Below are positions 1 to 9,282 of a stretch of 64,000 bases of DNA, in pieces. The notes beneath the pieces were generated by a model. That model did not search any database and was not told the origin of the DNA. It saw nothing but the letters and a program-made list of their open reading frames with translations. A program made the translations under genes and the position numbers. The DNA is taken from NCBI GenBank assembly GCA_028819075.1, contig JAPPMM010000040.1, positions 124,001-188,000 on the forward strand, read 5' to 3'. The first letter of the stretch is position 1, and each line of letters opens with the position of its first letter. Origin of the DNA: Gammaproteobacteria bacterium. Its GTDB lineage: Bacteria; Gemmatimonadota; Gemmatimonadetes; Longimicrobiales; Gaopeijiaceae.

Positions 1-889
1 GCACCGCCGAGGCGCCCGCGATCCCCAAGGCGACCATGAAGGCGAGCGCCGCAAGGTTGATCGCCACCTGGTGTCCCGCCATGGCGATGGTGCCGAACCA
101 GCCCATCATCACCCCGATGATGGCGAAGGCCCCGAACTCGAGCTGCTGCTGGAAGGCGAGGGGAGTTCCCAGCCACGCCATGCGCCCGAGTGCAAGCACA
201 TCGAAGGCCTCGCGCCGCACCCTGGACAGGAACGGCCTCACTGCGGACCACGAGAGGGCGAGCAGCAGCGCGGCCATGAACCAGCGGGCCACGCTCGAGC
301 CCCAGGCCGAGCCCACGGCGCCCATCTGCGGAAAGCCCAGATTCCCGAAGATGAGCACCCAGTTGAGAAAGACGTTGAGGAGGTTGGCGGCCACGATGGT
401 CAGCACGATCGGTGAGACGCGCCCCAGGGCTTGGAGGCTCTGGCGCAAGACCACGAACGCGTAGAAGGGGAACATCCCGGGGATGGACCCGAAAATGTAG
501 CCCGCCGCAACCGGAACCACGTCCGCAGGCTGTCTCAGCAACACGAAAACGGCCCGGGAAGGAAGAAAGAGCACAGACGCCGCCAGGGCGAGGAACAGGG
601 TGAGCACAAACCCGCGCTGCATGCCGCGCGCGATTCCCTCGGCGTCCTCCGCCCCGACCGCCTGGGCGACGATCGGATCGAGGGCCATCAGCATGCCGAT
701 TCCGAAGACGGCGATCGTGTAGAAGTAGGCGTTGCCGAGGGCTACGGCGGCGAGATCGATGGCGGACAGCCGGCCGACCATCATCGTGTCCACCACGCCC
801 ATGAACATCATCCCCACCTGCACCGTCACGATGGGCAGCGAGAGCCGCATCATGCTGGCCAGCTGGGCCCGGCGGGGCATCAGGTCCAT
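1..889 (-). CDS. MATE family efflux transporter (3' end outside window)
   Basis: The protein is a multidrug and toxin extrusion (MATE) cation-coupled exporter in the inner membrane. Reading leftward from the ATG at 889, the first helix region carries VDTMMVGRLS, the family's usual helix-1 signature, and the motif DPIVAQAVGAED follows about 60 residues later. Alternating hydrophobic helices then continue to the window edge. About 296 residues are visible of a family that is usually 440-480 residues long, so the C-terminal lobe is missing here. A stop codon in the same frame lies about 66 bases upstream of the ATG, which limits the start. It follows the DUF2203 gene by 66 bases on the same strand. 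Confidence 0.9.
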   Translation of the reverse strand, partial: MDLMPRRAQLASMMRLSLPIVTVQVGMMFMGVVDTMMVGRLSAIDLAAVALGNAYFYTIAVFGIGMLMALDPIVAQAVGAEDAEGIARGMQRGFVLTLFLALAASVLFLPSRAVFVLLRQPADVVPVAAGYIFGSIPGMFPFYAFVVLRQSLQALGRVSPIVLTIVAANLLNVFLNWVLIFGNLGFPQMGAVGSAWGSSVARWFMAALLLALSWSAVRPFLSRVRREAFDVLALGRMAWLGTPLAFQQQLEFGAFAIIGVMMGWFGTIAMAGHQVAINLAALAFMVALGIAGASAV

Positions 890-955
890 GAGGAGTCCCG
901 GGATCCGCGCGGCGGCGGGTGTGGAATGCGGGGCGAGGCTACCGGGAGCGGCCCC

Positions 956-1450
956 TCAGAAATCCAGCATCGAGTCATCGACGTCGCCGGGATCGTCCTC
1001 GATACCCATGCGCGCGGCTTCCGCGGGGCGGATCGGGCGGCGTCCGGAGAATCCTGCGTCCACTTCGTGCCACTGCGAGATGCGCGGCTCTCCGCGGCGC
1101 CAGCACAGATAGACCCACCGCCCCTCGAACGTGGTCGGAAAGTCGAGCAGGCCGTGCTCCAGCCCTCCCGACGGAAACCGGATGCCTCTCCCCAGGATCT
1201 CCTCCTCAACGCAGCGCCGGATGCGCGCACCCGCCTGTCCCACGCCTTCGCGATGCTTGAGGAACTCGGCGTGATCCGGGTTGGTCGGCGCCATGACTAG
1301 ACGTCCCCAGAGAGCCTCGAGGATCTTGAGCTGCTCGACGTGGCGCTCCAGGTCCTGGCGCGCACGGGCGAGGTCGGCCAGGACGGTCTCGAGTGCGGGC
1401 AGGAGGGCGTTGGCCTCGGCCAGGGTGAAGGCCTTGCGCGGGAACTTCAC
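956..1450 (-). CDS. DUF2203 family protein
   Basis: This is a 164-residue cytoplasmic protein with the DUF2203 pattern. The N-terminal motif [14 protein letters not shown] is followed by a long helical, probably coiled-coil segment rich in L, A and R. A C-terminal motif contains [19 protein letters not shown] and then a [14 protein letters not shown] tail. The family has no established function. The GTG start at 1450 was chosen because the family motif begins within a few residues and the codon overlaps the stop of the upstream small gene by four bases (GTGA), which implies translational coupling. The reading frame is open further upstream, but that part has no family similarity. Confidence 0.8.
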   Translation of the reverse strand: MKFPRKAFTLAEANALLPALETVLADLARARQDLERHVEQLKILEALWGRLVMAPTNPDHAEFLKHREGVGQAGARIRRCVEEEILGRGIRFPSGGLEHGLLDFPTTFEGRWVYLCWRRGEPRISQWHEVDAGFSGRRPIRPAEAARMGIEDDPGDVDDSMLDF

Positions 1451-1611
1451 CTGGCGCGCGCCTCCAGAGCCGCGAGTCGCCGCTCGATCTCCTCCAGCTT
1501 GTAGAGGATCATCACGTGCGTCTTCTTCGCATCGATCCCGACAGGGCTGGCGTCGCTGGCGATCTCGCGCGCGATGCGCCGGTAGTCCTTTGCGGATGGC
1601 TGGCTGCTCAT
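1447..1611 (-). CDS. small coiled-coil protein coupled to the DUF2203 gene
   Basis: This predicted 54-residue protein begins [17 protein letters not shown] and ends in a short amphipathic helix, [16 protein letters not shown], that could form a coiled coil. No family is recognised. Its stop overlaps the GTG start of the DUF2203 gene in a GTGA arrangement, so the two are probably one operon and may interact. The ATG at 1611 was preferred over an upstream one at 1677 because the extra residues are basic and non-conserved in appearance. It is real by context rather than by similarity. Confidence 0.5.
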   Translation of the reverse strand: MSSQPSAKDYRRIAREIASDASPVGIDAKKTHVMILYKLEEIERRLAALEARAR

Positions 1612-1818
1612 GCGTCGGCTCCCGTGGGTGTTGCCGCGAATCCTCGGGGAGAAGCGCCGGATTGGCAAGCCGGACATCGTCCCGGCGCCGACAGCCTAAG
1701 CGGCGCACCGGCAGTCGGGTTGGCGGATCGGCGACCGCTGCGCGATCTTGCCGGAGCGACGGCGTTCGACTCCGATACTTCGACCACATTTGAGACCCCA
1801 GCGACGACAGGCGGCCCG

Positions 1819-3306
1819 ATGACCGACATCACGCGCAGGGAATTCGTATCCGGGAGCGCCGCTCTGGCGATGGGCGCGACGGTGGTGCCCCGCCACGTGC
1901 TGGGCGGCCCCGGATACCAGGCGCCCAGCGACACTCTGGCGATCGCCATCGTGGGCGCGGGCGGAATGGGCGCCGAGAACGCCCAGGAGCTCGGCAGCGA
2001 GCGCATCGTCGCAGTGTGCGACGTCGATCATCGGCTGGTGGAGAACAAGGTCGAGGAGCGCTCGGTCGACCGCGACGGGAACCCGCGCGAACCCGGCGTG
2101 CGCTGGAAAGAGCAGTACGCCGCCGCGCGCAAGTACACCGACTTCCGCGTCATGCTGGAGCAGCAGGAGGAGGTCGACGCGGTGCTGGTCGCGACCCCCG
2201 ACCACACCCACGCGGTCATCGCCGGGGCCGCCATGCGGGCGGGCAAGCACGTCTATGTGCAGAAGCCCCTGACCTGGTCGGTGCACGAGGCGCGCGAGCT
2301 CGGCCGGCTGGCGGAGTCGACCGGGGTGGTCACCCAGATGGGCAACCAGGGCCACTCGAACGACGAGGCGCGCCTGATCAACGAGTGGGTGCAGGCCGGA
2401 GTCATCGGCGTGGTGCGCGAGGTCCATGTGTGGACCAACCGCCCCATCTGGATGCAGGGGCTCCCGCGCCCGGCGGCGTTGCCGGACGACGCCAGCATTG
2501 CCGACCCCGGCCGCTCGTGGTGGCCCGGCTCGGCGCAGGAAGCGGTCGCGGCGGGGCTGTGGGCCGACTTCAGGGTGCCCGCGCACCTCCACTGGGACCT
2601 GTATCTGGGGCCGATCGCGCGCGAGGTCGCGTACCACCCGATGTACCACCCCTTCCACTGGCGCGGATGGGTCGACTTCGGGGTGGGGGCGCTGGGCGAC
2701 ATGGGAGCGCATCTGATCGACCATCCGTTCTGGGCGCTCGACCTCGGGCTTCCCCACGCCATCGAGGCGACCTCGACCCCCTGGGGCGGTCCCGCCGACG
2801 ACCCGGTCTCGTATCCGGTCGCCACCAAGGTGCACTTCGAGTTCGGCCGTCGCGGCGTCCTGCCCCCCGTCGACATGCACTGGTACGACGGCGGGCTGAT
2901 GCCCAGGCGCCATCCGTGGCTGCCGGACGACGTGCCGCTCGACCGCGGCGGCGGCGTGCTTTTCGTGGGCGAGCGCGGGCTGCTGCTGCACGAGACCTAC
3001 GGCCGCAACCCCAGGGTCTATCCCACGGAGCTGCAGGAGGAAGCGGACGCGGTGCCGCCGACCTACGCGCGCGTCGAGGGCACCCACGAGATGAACTGGG
3101 CCAACGCCTGCAAGGGAATCGGCGAGGCCGTTTCCCCGTTCTCGTACGCGGCGCCGTTGACCGAGACGATGCTGTTGGGGCTGGTCGCGCTGCGTGCGGG
3201 CCAGGGCGAGCGCATCGAATACGACGCGGCCAACATGCGCGTCACCAACCACGAGAAGGCCAACGAGTACCTGGTGCGCGAGTATCGGGAGGGATGGAGC
3301 ATATGA
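1819..3306 (+). CDS. Tat-exported Gfo/Idh/MocA family oxidoreductase
   Basis: The product is a 495-residue NAD(P)-dependent sugar oxidoreductase predicted to act in the periplasm. A twin-arginine signal ([17 protein letters not shown] at residues 6-7) precedes a Rossmann fold with GAGGMG at 46-51. The family's EKP-type motif appears as QKP with Lys149, followed by the C-terminal alpha/beta substrate domain. This first gene of the rightward cluster overlaps the next gene by four bases (ATGA). Many exported Gfo/Idh proteins of this long type reduce or oxidise sugars at carbon 3 with a tightly bound cofactor. That role is inferred from the DUF1080, GMC and isomerase neighbours. Substrate unknown. 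Confidence 0.9.
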   Translation: MTDITRREFVSGSAALAMGATVVPRHVLGGPGYQAPSDTLAIAIVGAGGMGAENAQELGSERIVAVCDVDHRLVENKVEERSVDRDGNPREPGVRWKEQYAAARKYTDFRVMLEQQEEVDAVLVATPDHTHAVIAGAAMRAGKHVYVQKPLTWSVHEARELGRLAESTGVVTQMGNQGHSNDEARLINEWVQAGVIGVVREVHVWTNRPIWMQGLPRPAALPDDASIADPGRSWWPGSAQEAVAAGLWADFRVPAHLHWDLYLGPIAREVAYHPMYHPFHWRGWVDFGVGALGDMGAHLIDHPFWALDLGLPHAIEATSTPWGGPADDPVSYPVATKVHFEFGRRGVLPPVDMHWYDGGLMPRRHPWLPDDVPLDRGGGVLFVGERGLLLHETYGRNPRVYPTELQEEADAVPPTYARVEGTHEMNWANACKGIGEAVSPFSYAAPLTETMLLGLVALRAGQGERIEYDAANMRVTNHEKANEYLVREYREGWSI

Positions 3307-4034
3307 GAACCTTGGCAAGAATATGGCGTGGGGCGGTGCTTCGCCCCTCCCTGTGCGCGGTCCTCCTGGGCCTCGCCGTGTCTCCCGGGTTCTCCGGCGC
3401 GCAGGAGCACAACACGCTCACCGCAGCCGAACGGGAGGCGGGGTGGCGCCTGCTCTTCGACGGGCGTTCGCTCGATGGCTGGCGGCGCTACGACGGCGAG
3501 CCCATGACGGGGGGCTGGGTCGTGGAGGACGGCGCGCTGGCGCACGTGCGCGGAGGACGCTCCATCATCACCGACGACATCTTCGAGGACTTCGAGCTGG
3601 CGCTCGAGTGGAAGGTCGAGCCCGGCGGCAACTCGGGCGTCTTCTACCGCGCGGCGGCGGGGGCCGAGGAGATCTTCCACAGCGCGCCGGAGCTGCAGGT
3701 GCTGGACGACGCGGGGCACGCCGACGGGCGCAGCCCGCTCACCAGCGCGGGCGCCAACTATGCTCTGCACGGTGTTCCTCGGGGGATCGTGCGTCCGGCG
3801 GAGGAGTGGAACCAGGTCCGGATTCTGGCGCGGGGAGACCACGTCGAACACTGGCTCAACGGCGAGAAGGTGGTGGAATACGAGCTGGGCAGCGACGACT
3901 GGAAGGCGAAGGTGGCCGCGAGCAAGTTCGTCGAGTGGCCGGAATACGGGCAGGCGGCCCGGGGGCACATCGGCCTTCAGGATCACGGGAACCGGGTCTG
4001 GTTCCGCAACATCAAGCTGCGGGAGATTCGATGA
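3303..4034 (+). CDS. DUF1080 (3-keto-disaccharide hydrolase) domain protein
   Basis: This 243-residue exported protein has a signal peptide (about residues 1-33) and a single concanavalin-like beta-sandwich DUF1080 domain (PF06439). Diagnostic segments are [10 protein letters not shown] (51-60), GNSGVFYR (109-116) and PELQVLDD (129-136), with an N-terminal GWRLLFDG start and a C-terminal [10 protein letters not shown] end. PF06439 members hydrolyse or bind 3-keto-glycosides. Next to a GMC dehydrogenase and a TIM-barrel lyase, hydrolysis of a 3-keto glycosidic bond is the likeliest role. The ATG at 3303 overlaps the preceding stop; an in-frame ATG at 3294 is an alternative start. Confidence 0.88.
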   Translation: MRTLARIWRGAVLRPSLCAVLLGLAVSPGFSGAQEHNTLTAAEREAGWRLLFDGRSLDGWRRYDGEPMTGGWVVEDGALAHVRGGRSIITDDIFEDFELALEWKVEPGGNSGVFYRAAAGAEEIFHSAPELQVLDDAGHADGRSPLTSAGANYALHGVPRGIVRPAEEWNQVRILARGDHVEHWLNGEKVVEYELGSDDWKAKVAASKFVEWPEYGQAARGHIGLQDHGNRVWFRNIKLREIR

Positions 4035-5614
4035 TGGCCGGGATTCGGCCGCGTGGATGGGCATCCGGGGCTGGAGCGGCGGCGCTGCTGGCGGCGGTTT
4101 CGCTGAGTGCGGCTCCGTCGCAAGCGCAGTCCGGCACCGACGTGGCGCGCGCCTGGCGGCAGGCTCGCGAGGCCGAGCTGCTCGACGACTTCCGCGAGCT
4201 GCTGACCTACCCGAACCGCGCGCGCGACATCGAGGACGTGACCCGCGCCGCCATCTACATCCGCGACCTGCTGCGCGAGGCCGGGGCCGAGTCCGAGCTG
4301 CTCTCCATCGACGGCGTGGCGCCCGCCGTCTACGGTCGGCTCATGGTCCCCGGCGCGACTCGCACCCTCGGCATCTACGTGCACTACGACGGCCAGCCCG
4401 TCGACCCGTCGAACTGGACTCATCCCCCCTTCGAGCCGACGCTCTACTCCGCGTCGATGGAGGCCGGAGGCGCACCCATCCCCTTCCCCGCAGCCGGTGA
4501 CGCGGTAGACCCGGAGTGGCGCATCTACGCGCGCTCGGCAGGGGACGACAAGGCGCCCATCGCCGCGGTGCTCCCCGTCCTGCATGCCTTTCGCGAAGCG
4601 GGCATCTCGCCCACCTCCAACCTCGTCTTCCTCTTCGACGGCGAGGAGGAGGTGGGTTCGCGCAACCTGGGGCGGTACATGGAGATGCGGGCCGAGGCGC
4701 TGGACGAGGTGGACATCTGGCTCTTCTTCGACGGGCCGGTGCACCAGAGCGGACGCCCGCAGCTGACCTTCGGGGTGCGCGGGGCCATGGGAATGGAGGT
4801 CACGGTATACGGCGCCAGCCGCAACCTGCATTCCGGGCACTACGGCAACTGGGCCCCGGACACCGGCAACATCCTGGCGCACCTGCTGGCTTCGATGAAG
4901 GACGAAGAAGGACGGGTGCTGGTCGAGGGCTGGTACGACACCACCGATCCCATCGGTTCGGAGGAACGCGCCGCGCTCGAGAACATGCCCGATATCGAAG
5001 CTGAGCTGAAGCGGGAACTGGGGCTGGTCTGGACGGAGGGCGAGCCCGAGACGCTGCCCGAGCGGCTCCTGGTGCCGGCGCTGAACGTGCGCGGCATCAC
5101 CAGCGGCAACACCGGGGCTCTGGCCCGCAACATCATCCCCAACACCGCGGTGGCGGCGCTCGGCATCCGGCTGGTGCAGGGGAACGACGCCGGCCACCTG
5201 CGGCAGCTGATCGTGGACCACATCGAGGGGCAGGGCTTCCACGTGGTGTCCGAGGATCCGGACATGGAGACCCGGCTGCGCTACCCGCGCATCGCCAAGG
5301 TCACCGGAGGCGGGGGATCGCCGGCATCGCGGACGGAGATGGCCAACCCGTTCGTGCAGGAGATCATCGCGGCGACTTCCGACGCCGCGGATCGCGCCTT
5401 CGGGCCCGGGTCGCTGGTGCTGGCTCCGGGGATGGGCGGGACGCTGCCCCTCTACCTGTTCACCGACGTCGCGGGCAAGCCCGCCATCAACGTGCCCATC
5501 GCCAATCACGACAACAACCAGCACGCGCCCGACGAGAACCTGCGCATCGCCAACCTGTGGTATGCGATCGATCTCTACGCCGCGCTGCTGACCATGCCGA
5601 GGGGGGTCTCGTGA
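4031..5614 (+). CDS. exported M20 family metallopeptidase
   Basis: This is a 527-residue zinc peptidase of the M20/ArgE/CPG2 type with a cleavable signal peptide ending near residue 33. Metal ligands fall where expected: His118-Tyr-Asp120 in IYVHYDGQPVD, Asp172-173 in GDDKAP, and the Glu triplet 205-207 in DGEEEVGS. A dimerisation domain and a C-terminal motif with NVPIANHDNNQHAPDENL follow. Family members cleave dipeptides or N-acyl amino acids. It starts inside the DUF1080 stop (ATGATG) and ends in a GTGA overlap with the next gene, so it belongs to the sugar cluster. This suggests that the substrate includes an amide bond. Confidence 0.9.
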   Translation: MMAGIRPRGWASGAGAAALLAAVSLSAAPSQAQSGTDVARAWRQAREAELLDDFRELLTYPNRARDIEDVTRAAIYIRDLLREAGAESELLSIDGVAPAVYGRLMVPGATRTLGIYVHYDGQPVDPSNWTHPPFEPTLYSASMEAGGAPIPFPAAGDAVDPEWRIYARSAGDDKAPIAAVLPVLHAFREAGISPTSNLVFLFDGEEEVGSRNLGRYMEMRAEALDEVDIWLFFDGPVHQSGRPQLTFGVRGAMGMEVTVYGASRNLHSGHYGNWAPDTGNILAHLLASMKDEEGRVLVEGWYDTTDPIGSEERAALENMPDIEAELKRELGLVWTEGEPETLPERLLVPALNVRGITSGNTGALARNIIPNTAVAALGIRLVQGNDAGHLRQLIVDHIEGQGFHVVSEDPDMETRLRYPRIAKVTGGGGSPASRTEMANPFVQEIIAATSDAADRAFGPGSLVLAPGMGGTLPLYLFTDVAGKPAINVPIANHDNNQHAPDENLRIANLWYAIDLYAALLTMPRGVS

Positions 5615-6633
5615 GCGGGGCGAGCGCGGGGAGCAGGGATCGGCGCGGGGATTCAGGACCGATGAGCGCGGCCGCGCAGCGGCATGGCCGGGAGGGCCCG
5701 GGCAGCGGCATGGACCGGCGGAGCTTCCTGGGGGCGCTCCCCGGCGCGGCGGTGGTTGTGGGCGGGCTCGCGGAGACGCGGGCCTGGCCTTCGGACGGCC
5801 GAAGCAACCCTTACGTTACGTCAGGGTTGGTCCGGGAAGAGCTTCGAGACGGGCGTGGGTCCCGCGCACCCAGCGCGATCGGGGTGCAGCTATACACGGT
5901 GCGCTCGGTGATGACGAGCGACCCGGACGGCACCCTCGCCGCGATCGCCGCGATCGGCTACGAGGAAGTCGAGCTGGCGGGCCTCTACGGGATGTCTGCG
6001 CGGGAGATGAAGGCCCGGCTGGACGCGGTGGGGCTGGCGGCCACCTCGAGCCACCACTCGGTGGAGGAGGTGCGGGGCAGTTGGGAGGCGACCCTGGAGG
6101 CCGCCGTCGCACTCGGCCAGAGCCTGGTGGTGGTGCCGGCCCTCCCGGTCGCCGAGCGCGACGGGGAGGCGCTGCGGCGGGTCGCGGACGATTTCAACCG
6201 GGCGGGTGACGCCGCCCGCGCCGCCGGCCTCCGCTTCGGCTACCACAATCACGACTGGGAGATGCGCTCGGGCGCGGACGGGGTGCGCCCCATCGACCTG
6301 CTGCTGGACCGCACCGACCCGGAGCTGGTCGACTGGCAGATGGACATCTTCTGGACGGTGCACGGCGGCGCCGACCCCATGGCTGACCTGAACGCGCGCC
6401 CGGGCCGGGTGACCAGCGTCCACGTGAAGGATCGTACCGCCGCGGGCGAGATGGCCGACGTGGGCGCGGGAGTGATCGACTTCCGCCCCGTGCTGGCGCG
6501 CGCCGGCGAACTGGGGCTGCTCCACCAGTACGTGGAACACGACCATCCCGGCGACCCGATCGAGAGCGTGCGCGCCAGCTACCGGGCGCTCGCCGCCATG
6601 GTGCCCGCGGGCATGGAGGATCACGCGGCGTGA
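5611..6633 (+). CDS. Tat-exported sugar phosphate isomerase/epimerase family protein
   Basis: The protein is an AP-endonuclease-2-type TIM barrel of about 340 residues from the GTG start at 5611, with a twin-arginine signal MDRRSFLGALPGAAVVVGG inside the N-terminus. Barrel motifs include GVQLYTVR, GYEEVELAGLYG, FGYHNHDWEM (metal ligand region), VDWQMDIFW and the C-terminal HQYVEHDHPGDP. Exported members of this family include 3-keto-glycoside 1,2-lyases and 3-keto-hexose epimerases. The GTG at 5611 overlaps the peptidase stop and has a purine-rich site (gagggggg) just upstream. ATG codons at 5662 and 5710 are alternatives, and the latter would start exactly at the Tat motif. Confidence 0.85.
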   Translation: MSGASAGSRDRRGDSGPMSAAAQRHGREGPGSGMDRRSFLGALPGAAVVVGGLAETRAWPSDGRSNPYVTSGLVREELRDGRGSRAPSAIGVQLYTVRSVMTSDPDGTLAAIAAIGYEEVELAGLYGMSAREMKARLDAVGLAATSSHHSVEEVRGSWEATLEAAVALGQSLVVVPALPVAERDGEALRRVADDFNRAGDAARAAGLRFGYHNHDWEMRSGADGVRPIDLLLDRTDPELVDWQMDIFWTVHGGADPMADLNARPGRVTSVHVKDRTAAGEMADVGAGVIDFRPVLARAGELGLLHQYVEHDHPGDPIESVRASYRALAAMVPAGMEDHAA

Positions 6634-8411
6634 AGCCACGCACCCAGGACGGCTACGACGCCATCGTGGTGGGCTCGGGCGCCGGGGGCGGCATGACCGC
6701 CTACGTGCTCGCCTGCTCCGGGCTCAGGGTGCTGATGCTCGAGGCGGGCCGGCACTACGACCCGGTCGCCGAGACCCCCATGTTCCACCTTCCGCGCGAT
6801 GCGCCCCTGCGCGGGGGCGGCACCCGCCACAAGCCCTTCGGCTTCTACGACGCGACCGTCGACGGGGGCTGGGAGGTGCCGGGCGAGCCCTACTCGAGCG
6901 CGGAGGGTACCGACTTCCGCTGGTGGCGCGCGCGCATGCTGGGCGGGCGCACCAACCACTGGGGCCGCATCTCGCTGCGCATGGGCGAGTACGACTTCAA
7001 GCCGTACTCCCGCGACGGGCTGGGCTTCGACTGGCCGCTCTCCTACGACGATCTCGCGCCCTGGTACGACAAGACCGAGGCCCTGATCGGCGTCTACGGC
7101 TCGAACGAGGGACTGGAGAACACCCCGAACTCCTCCCCGGGCGTGCTGCTCCCGCCTCCGGCGCCCCGCGCCGAGGAGCTGCTGACCCGGCACCACTGCG
7201 GTGACCTGGGCATCCCCGTCATTCCCGCGCACCTCGCGATCCTCACCCGGCGTCTCGACGCCGCCCGCATCGCGCGCACGCTCTGGCCCGGCAACGCGCT
7301 GGCGCAGCGGGTGACCGAGGAATCAATGGCGGCGCGCGCCGCGTGCTTCTACGCGACCCCCTGCGGCCGCGGCTGCTCCATCAAGGCCAACTTCCAGACG
7401 CCGACCGTGCTGCTGCCCCCCGCCCTGGCTACCGGCAACCTGGACATCATCACCGACGCCATGGTGCGCGAGGTCACCATCGACGCGCGCGGGCAGGCGA
7501 CCGGGGTGCACTACATCGACAGGAACACACGCCTCGACGAATATGCCGGCGCCCGAGTGGTGGTGCTGGCCGCCAGCGCCTGCGAGTCGGCGCGCATCCT
7601 CCTCAACTCGAAGAGCTCGCTTCATCCGGACGGGCTGGGCAACGGCAGCGGTCTGGTCGGCAAGTACATCATGGACACCGTCGGCGCGGGCGTCGGCGGC
7701 CAGATTCCCGCCCTTGAGAACATGCCCCCGCACAACGCGGACGGCGCCTCGGCGATGCACCTGTACATGCCCTGGTGGCTCTACCAGGAGCAGGCACGGG
7801 GCCAGCTCGATTTCGCGCGCGGGTATCACATCGAGTTCGGCGGGGGGCGGCGCATGCCCGGCTTCGGCTTCATGGGCGGACTCGCGGAGCTCACCGGGGG
7901 CAGCTACGGCCAGCGGCTGAAGGACGAGTGCCGCCGCTACTACGGCTCGTTCCTCTGGTTCGACGGGCGCGGCGAGATGATCCCCAACGAGGATTCCTTC
8001 TGCGAGATCGATCCCGAAGGCGTGGACCGATGGGGCATCCCGACCCTCAGGTTCAACTGGAAGTGGTCCTCGCACGAGCTGAACCAGGCCCGGCACATGC
8101 AGCACACCTTCGCCGACATCATCCAGGCGATGGGCGGCCGGGTCACCAGCGACGTCCACGACGACGGAGCGCGCGCGATCGCCGCCCCCGGCGTCATCAT
8201 CCACGAAGTGGGGGGCGCGATGATGGGCGACGACCCGCGCACCTCGGTGCTCAACCAGTTCTGCCGGTCGTGGGAGGTCGACAACCTGTTCGTGACCGAT
8301 GGAGGCTGCTTCGTGTCGAACGCGGACAAGAACCCGACCCTGTCGATCCTGGCGCTGGCCTGGCGCGCGTCGGACTACATCGTGGAACAGTTGCGAACCC
8401 GGAGCCTGTGA
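6630..8411 (+). CDS. GMC family oxidoreductase, probable sugar/glucoside dehydrogenase large subunit
   Basis: This 593-residue FAD-dependent alcohol/sugar dehydrogenase carries the N-terminal dinucleotide motif VVGSGAGGGMTAYVLACSG and the downstream E of MLEAG. Further features are ARMLGGRTNHWGR, a cysteine-containing substrate region (TPCGRGCSIK), and the C-terminal GMC_oxred_C signature HEVGGAMMGDDPRTSVLN ending in NPTLSILALAWRAS. It has no signal peptide of its own and would be co-exported with the Tat-signalled small subunit encoded immediately downstream, as in glucoside 3-dehydrogenase and gluconate 2-dehydrogenase complexes. The GTG start overlaps the upstream stop (GTGA). No cytochrome c subunit follows. 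Confidence 0.92.
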   Translation: MKPRTQDGYDAIVVGSGAGGGMTAYVLACSGLRVLMLEAGRHYDPVAETPMFHLPRDAPLRGGGTRHKPFGFYDATVDGGWEVPGEPYSSAEGTDFRWWRARMLGGRTNHWGRISLRMGEYDFKPYSRDGLGFDWPLSYDDLAPWYDKTEALIGVYGSNEGLENTPNSSPGVLLPPPAPRAEELLTRHHCGDLGIPVIPAHLAILTRRLDAARIARTLWPGNALAQRVTEESMAARAACFYATPCGRGCSIKANFQTPTVLLPPALATGNLDIITDAMVREVTIDARGQATGVHYIDRNTRLDEYAGARVVVLAASACESARILLNSKSSLHPDGLGNGSGLVGKYIMDTVGAGVGGQIPALENMPPHNADGASAMHLYMPWWLYQEQARGQLDFARGYHIEFGGGRRMPGFGFMGGLAELTGGSYGQRLKDECRRYYGSFLWFDGRGEMIPNEDSFCEIDPEGVDRWGIPTLRFNWKWSSHELNQARHMQHTFADIIQAMGGRVTSDVHDDGARAIAAPGVIIHEVGGAMMGDDPRTSVLNQFCRSWEVDNLFVTDGGCFVSNADKNPTLSILALAWRASDYIVEQLRTRSL

Positions 8412-9256
8412 TGAGCGAAGAGCGCACGAAGCCCGGGGGGCAGCACGAACGGACCCTGCCGATGGCGGGGACGGCACACTCTGCCGAGCCCTCTTCGCCC
8501 GCGGCGCCGCCGAAGCACAGCCAGGACGGCCCCGTGGCCACCGGCACCCTCGCAATGGACCGCCGCCACGCCCTCAAGGTGATGGCGCTGGCCGCCGCCG
8601 CGCCCGGTCTTGCATCGTGCGGTCCCGGAGCTGGCGACGAAGCCGGGGCCGCAGGCGCATCCGCGGGAGTTCCCGGCATCCCCGCCGGCGCGCCCCCCGG
8701 CCAGGTCACCAACCCCAACGCGCGCGGCGACCTCTGGGATCCCGACCTGCTCTCCCCCGTGGTGCCGTGGGAGCGGACACTGGAGTCCGACGAACTCGAA
8801 TCGCTGGCCGCGCTGTGCGACGTGATCCTGCCCGCCGACGACCGCTCTCCCTCCGCGAGCGAGGTCGGCGCCCACGACTTCATCGACGAGTGGGTGAGCG
8901 CGCCCTACGAGGCCCTCCAGGAGGGCGGCGTGCTGATGCGGGGCGGGCTGGTGTGGCTCGACCGCGAAGCCCACACGCGTTTCGGCAACGGCGCCCCGTC
9001 CGCAAGCGTGCGCTTCCGCGATCTCGCACCCGCGCAGCAGCGCGCCATCTGCGACGATATCTGCGATCCCGAACGGGCGGAAGGCGGGCCGTTCGAGGCC
9101 GCTTCCCTCTTCTTCGACCGGGTGCGCTACCTGACCCTCACCGCCTTCTGGACCACGGCCGAGGGCATGGACGACCTCCAGTACATCGGCAATACCCCCC
9201 TTACCCAATGGGATCCGCCGCCGCCCGAGGTGCTCCGCCACATCGGGCTCGCCTGA
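8411..9256 (+). CDS. gluconate 2-dehydrogenase subunit 3 family, Tat-lipoprotein small subunit
   Basis: This is the small subunit that partners the GMC dehydrogenase. The 281-residue product has a twin-arginine plus lipobox signal at about residues 49-70 (MDRRHALKVMALAAAAPGLASC). A low-complexity Gly/Ala/Pro linker follows, then the subunit-3 domain with TLESDELESLAALCDVILPADD, HDFIDEWVS and a C-terminal LTAFWTTAEGMDDLQYIGN. A further 45 or so residues precede the Tat motif, so a later start at the internal ATG of MDRRHA is possible. The start overlaps the GMC stop by one base (TGATG). Such subunits export and anchor the catalytic subunit. Confidence 0.85.
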   Translation: MSEERTKPGGQHERTLPMAGTAHSAEPSSPAAPPKHSQDGPVATGTLAMDRRHALKVMALAAAAPGLASCGPGAGDEAGAAGASAGVPGIPAGAPPGQVTNPNARGDLWDPDLLSPVVPWERTLESDELESLAALCDVILPADDRSPSASEVGAHDFIDEWVSAPYEALQEGGVLMRGGLVWLDREAHTRFGNGAPSASVRFRDLAPAQQRAICDDICDPERAEGGPFEAASLFFDRVRYLTLTAFWTTAEGMDDLQYIGNTPLTQWDPPPPEVLRHIGLA

Positions 9257-9282
9257 CCGGCCCCCTCAACCTGAATCACGCC

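Noticed and set aside
1696..3318. 540-codon minus-strand frame opposite the first Gfo/Idh gene
   Set aside because: Shadow frame; the plus strand encodes a clear Tat-exported oxidoreductase with conserved motifs.
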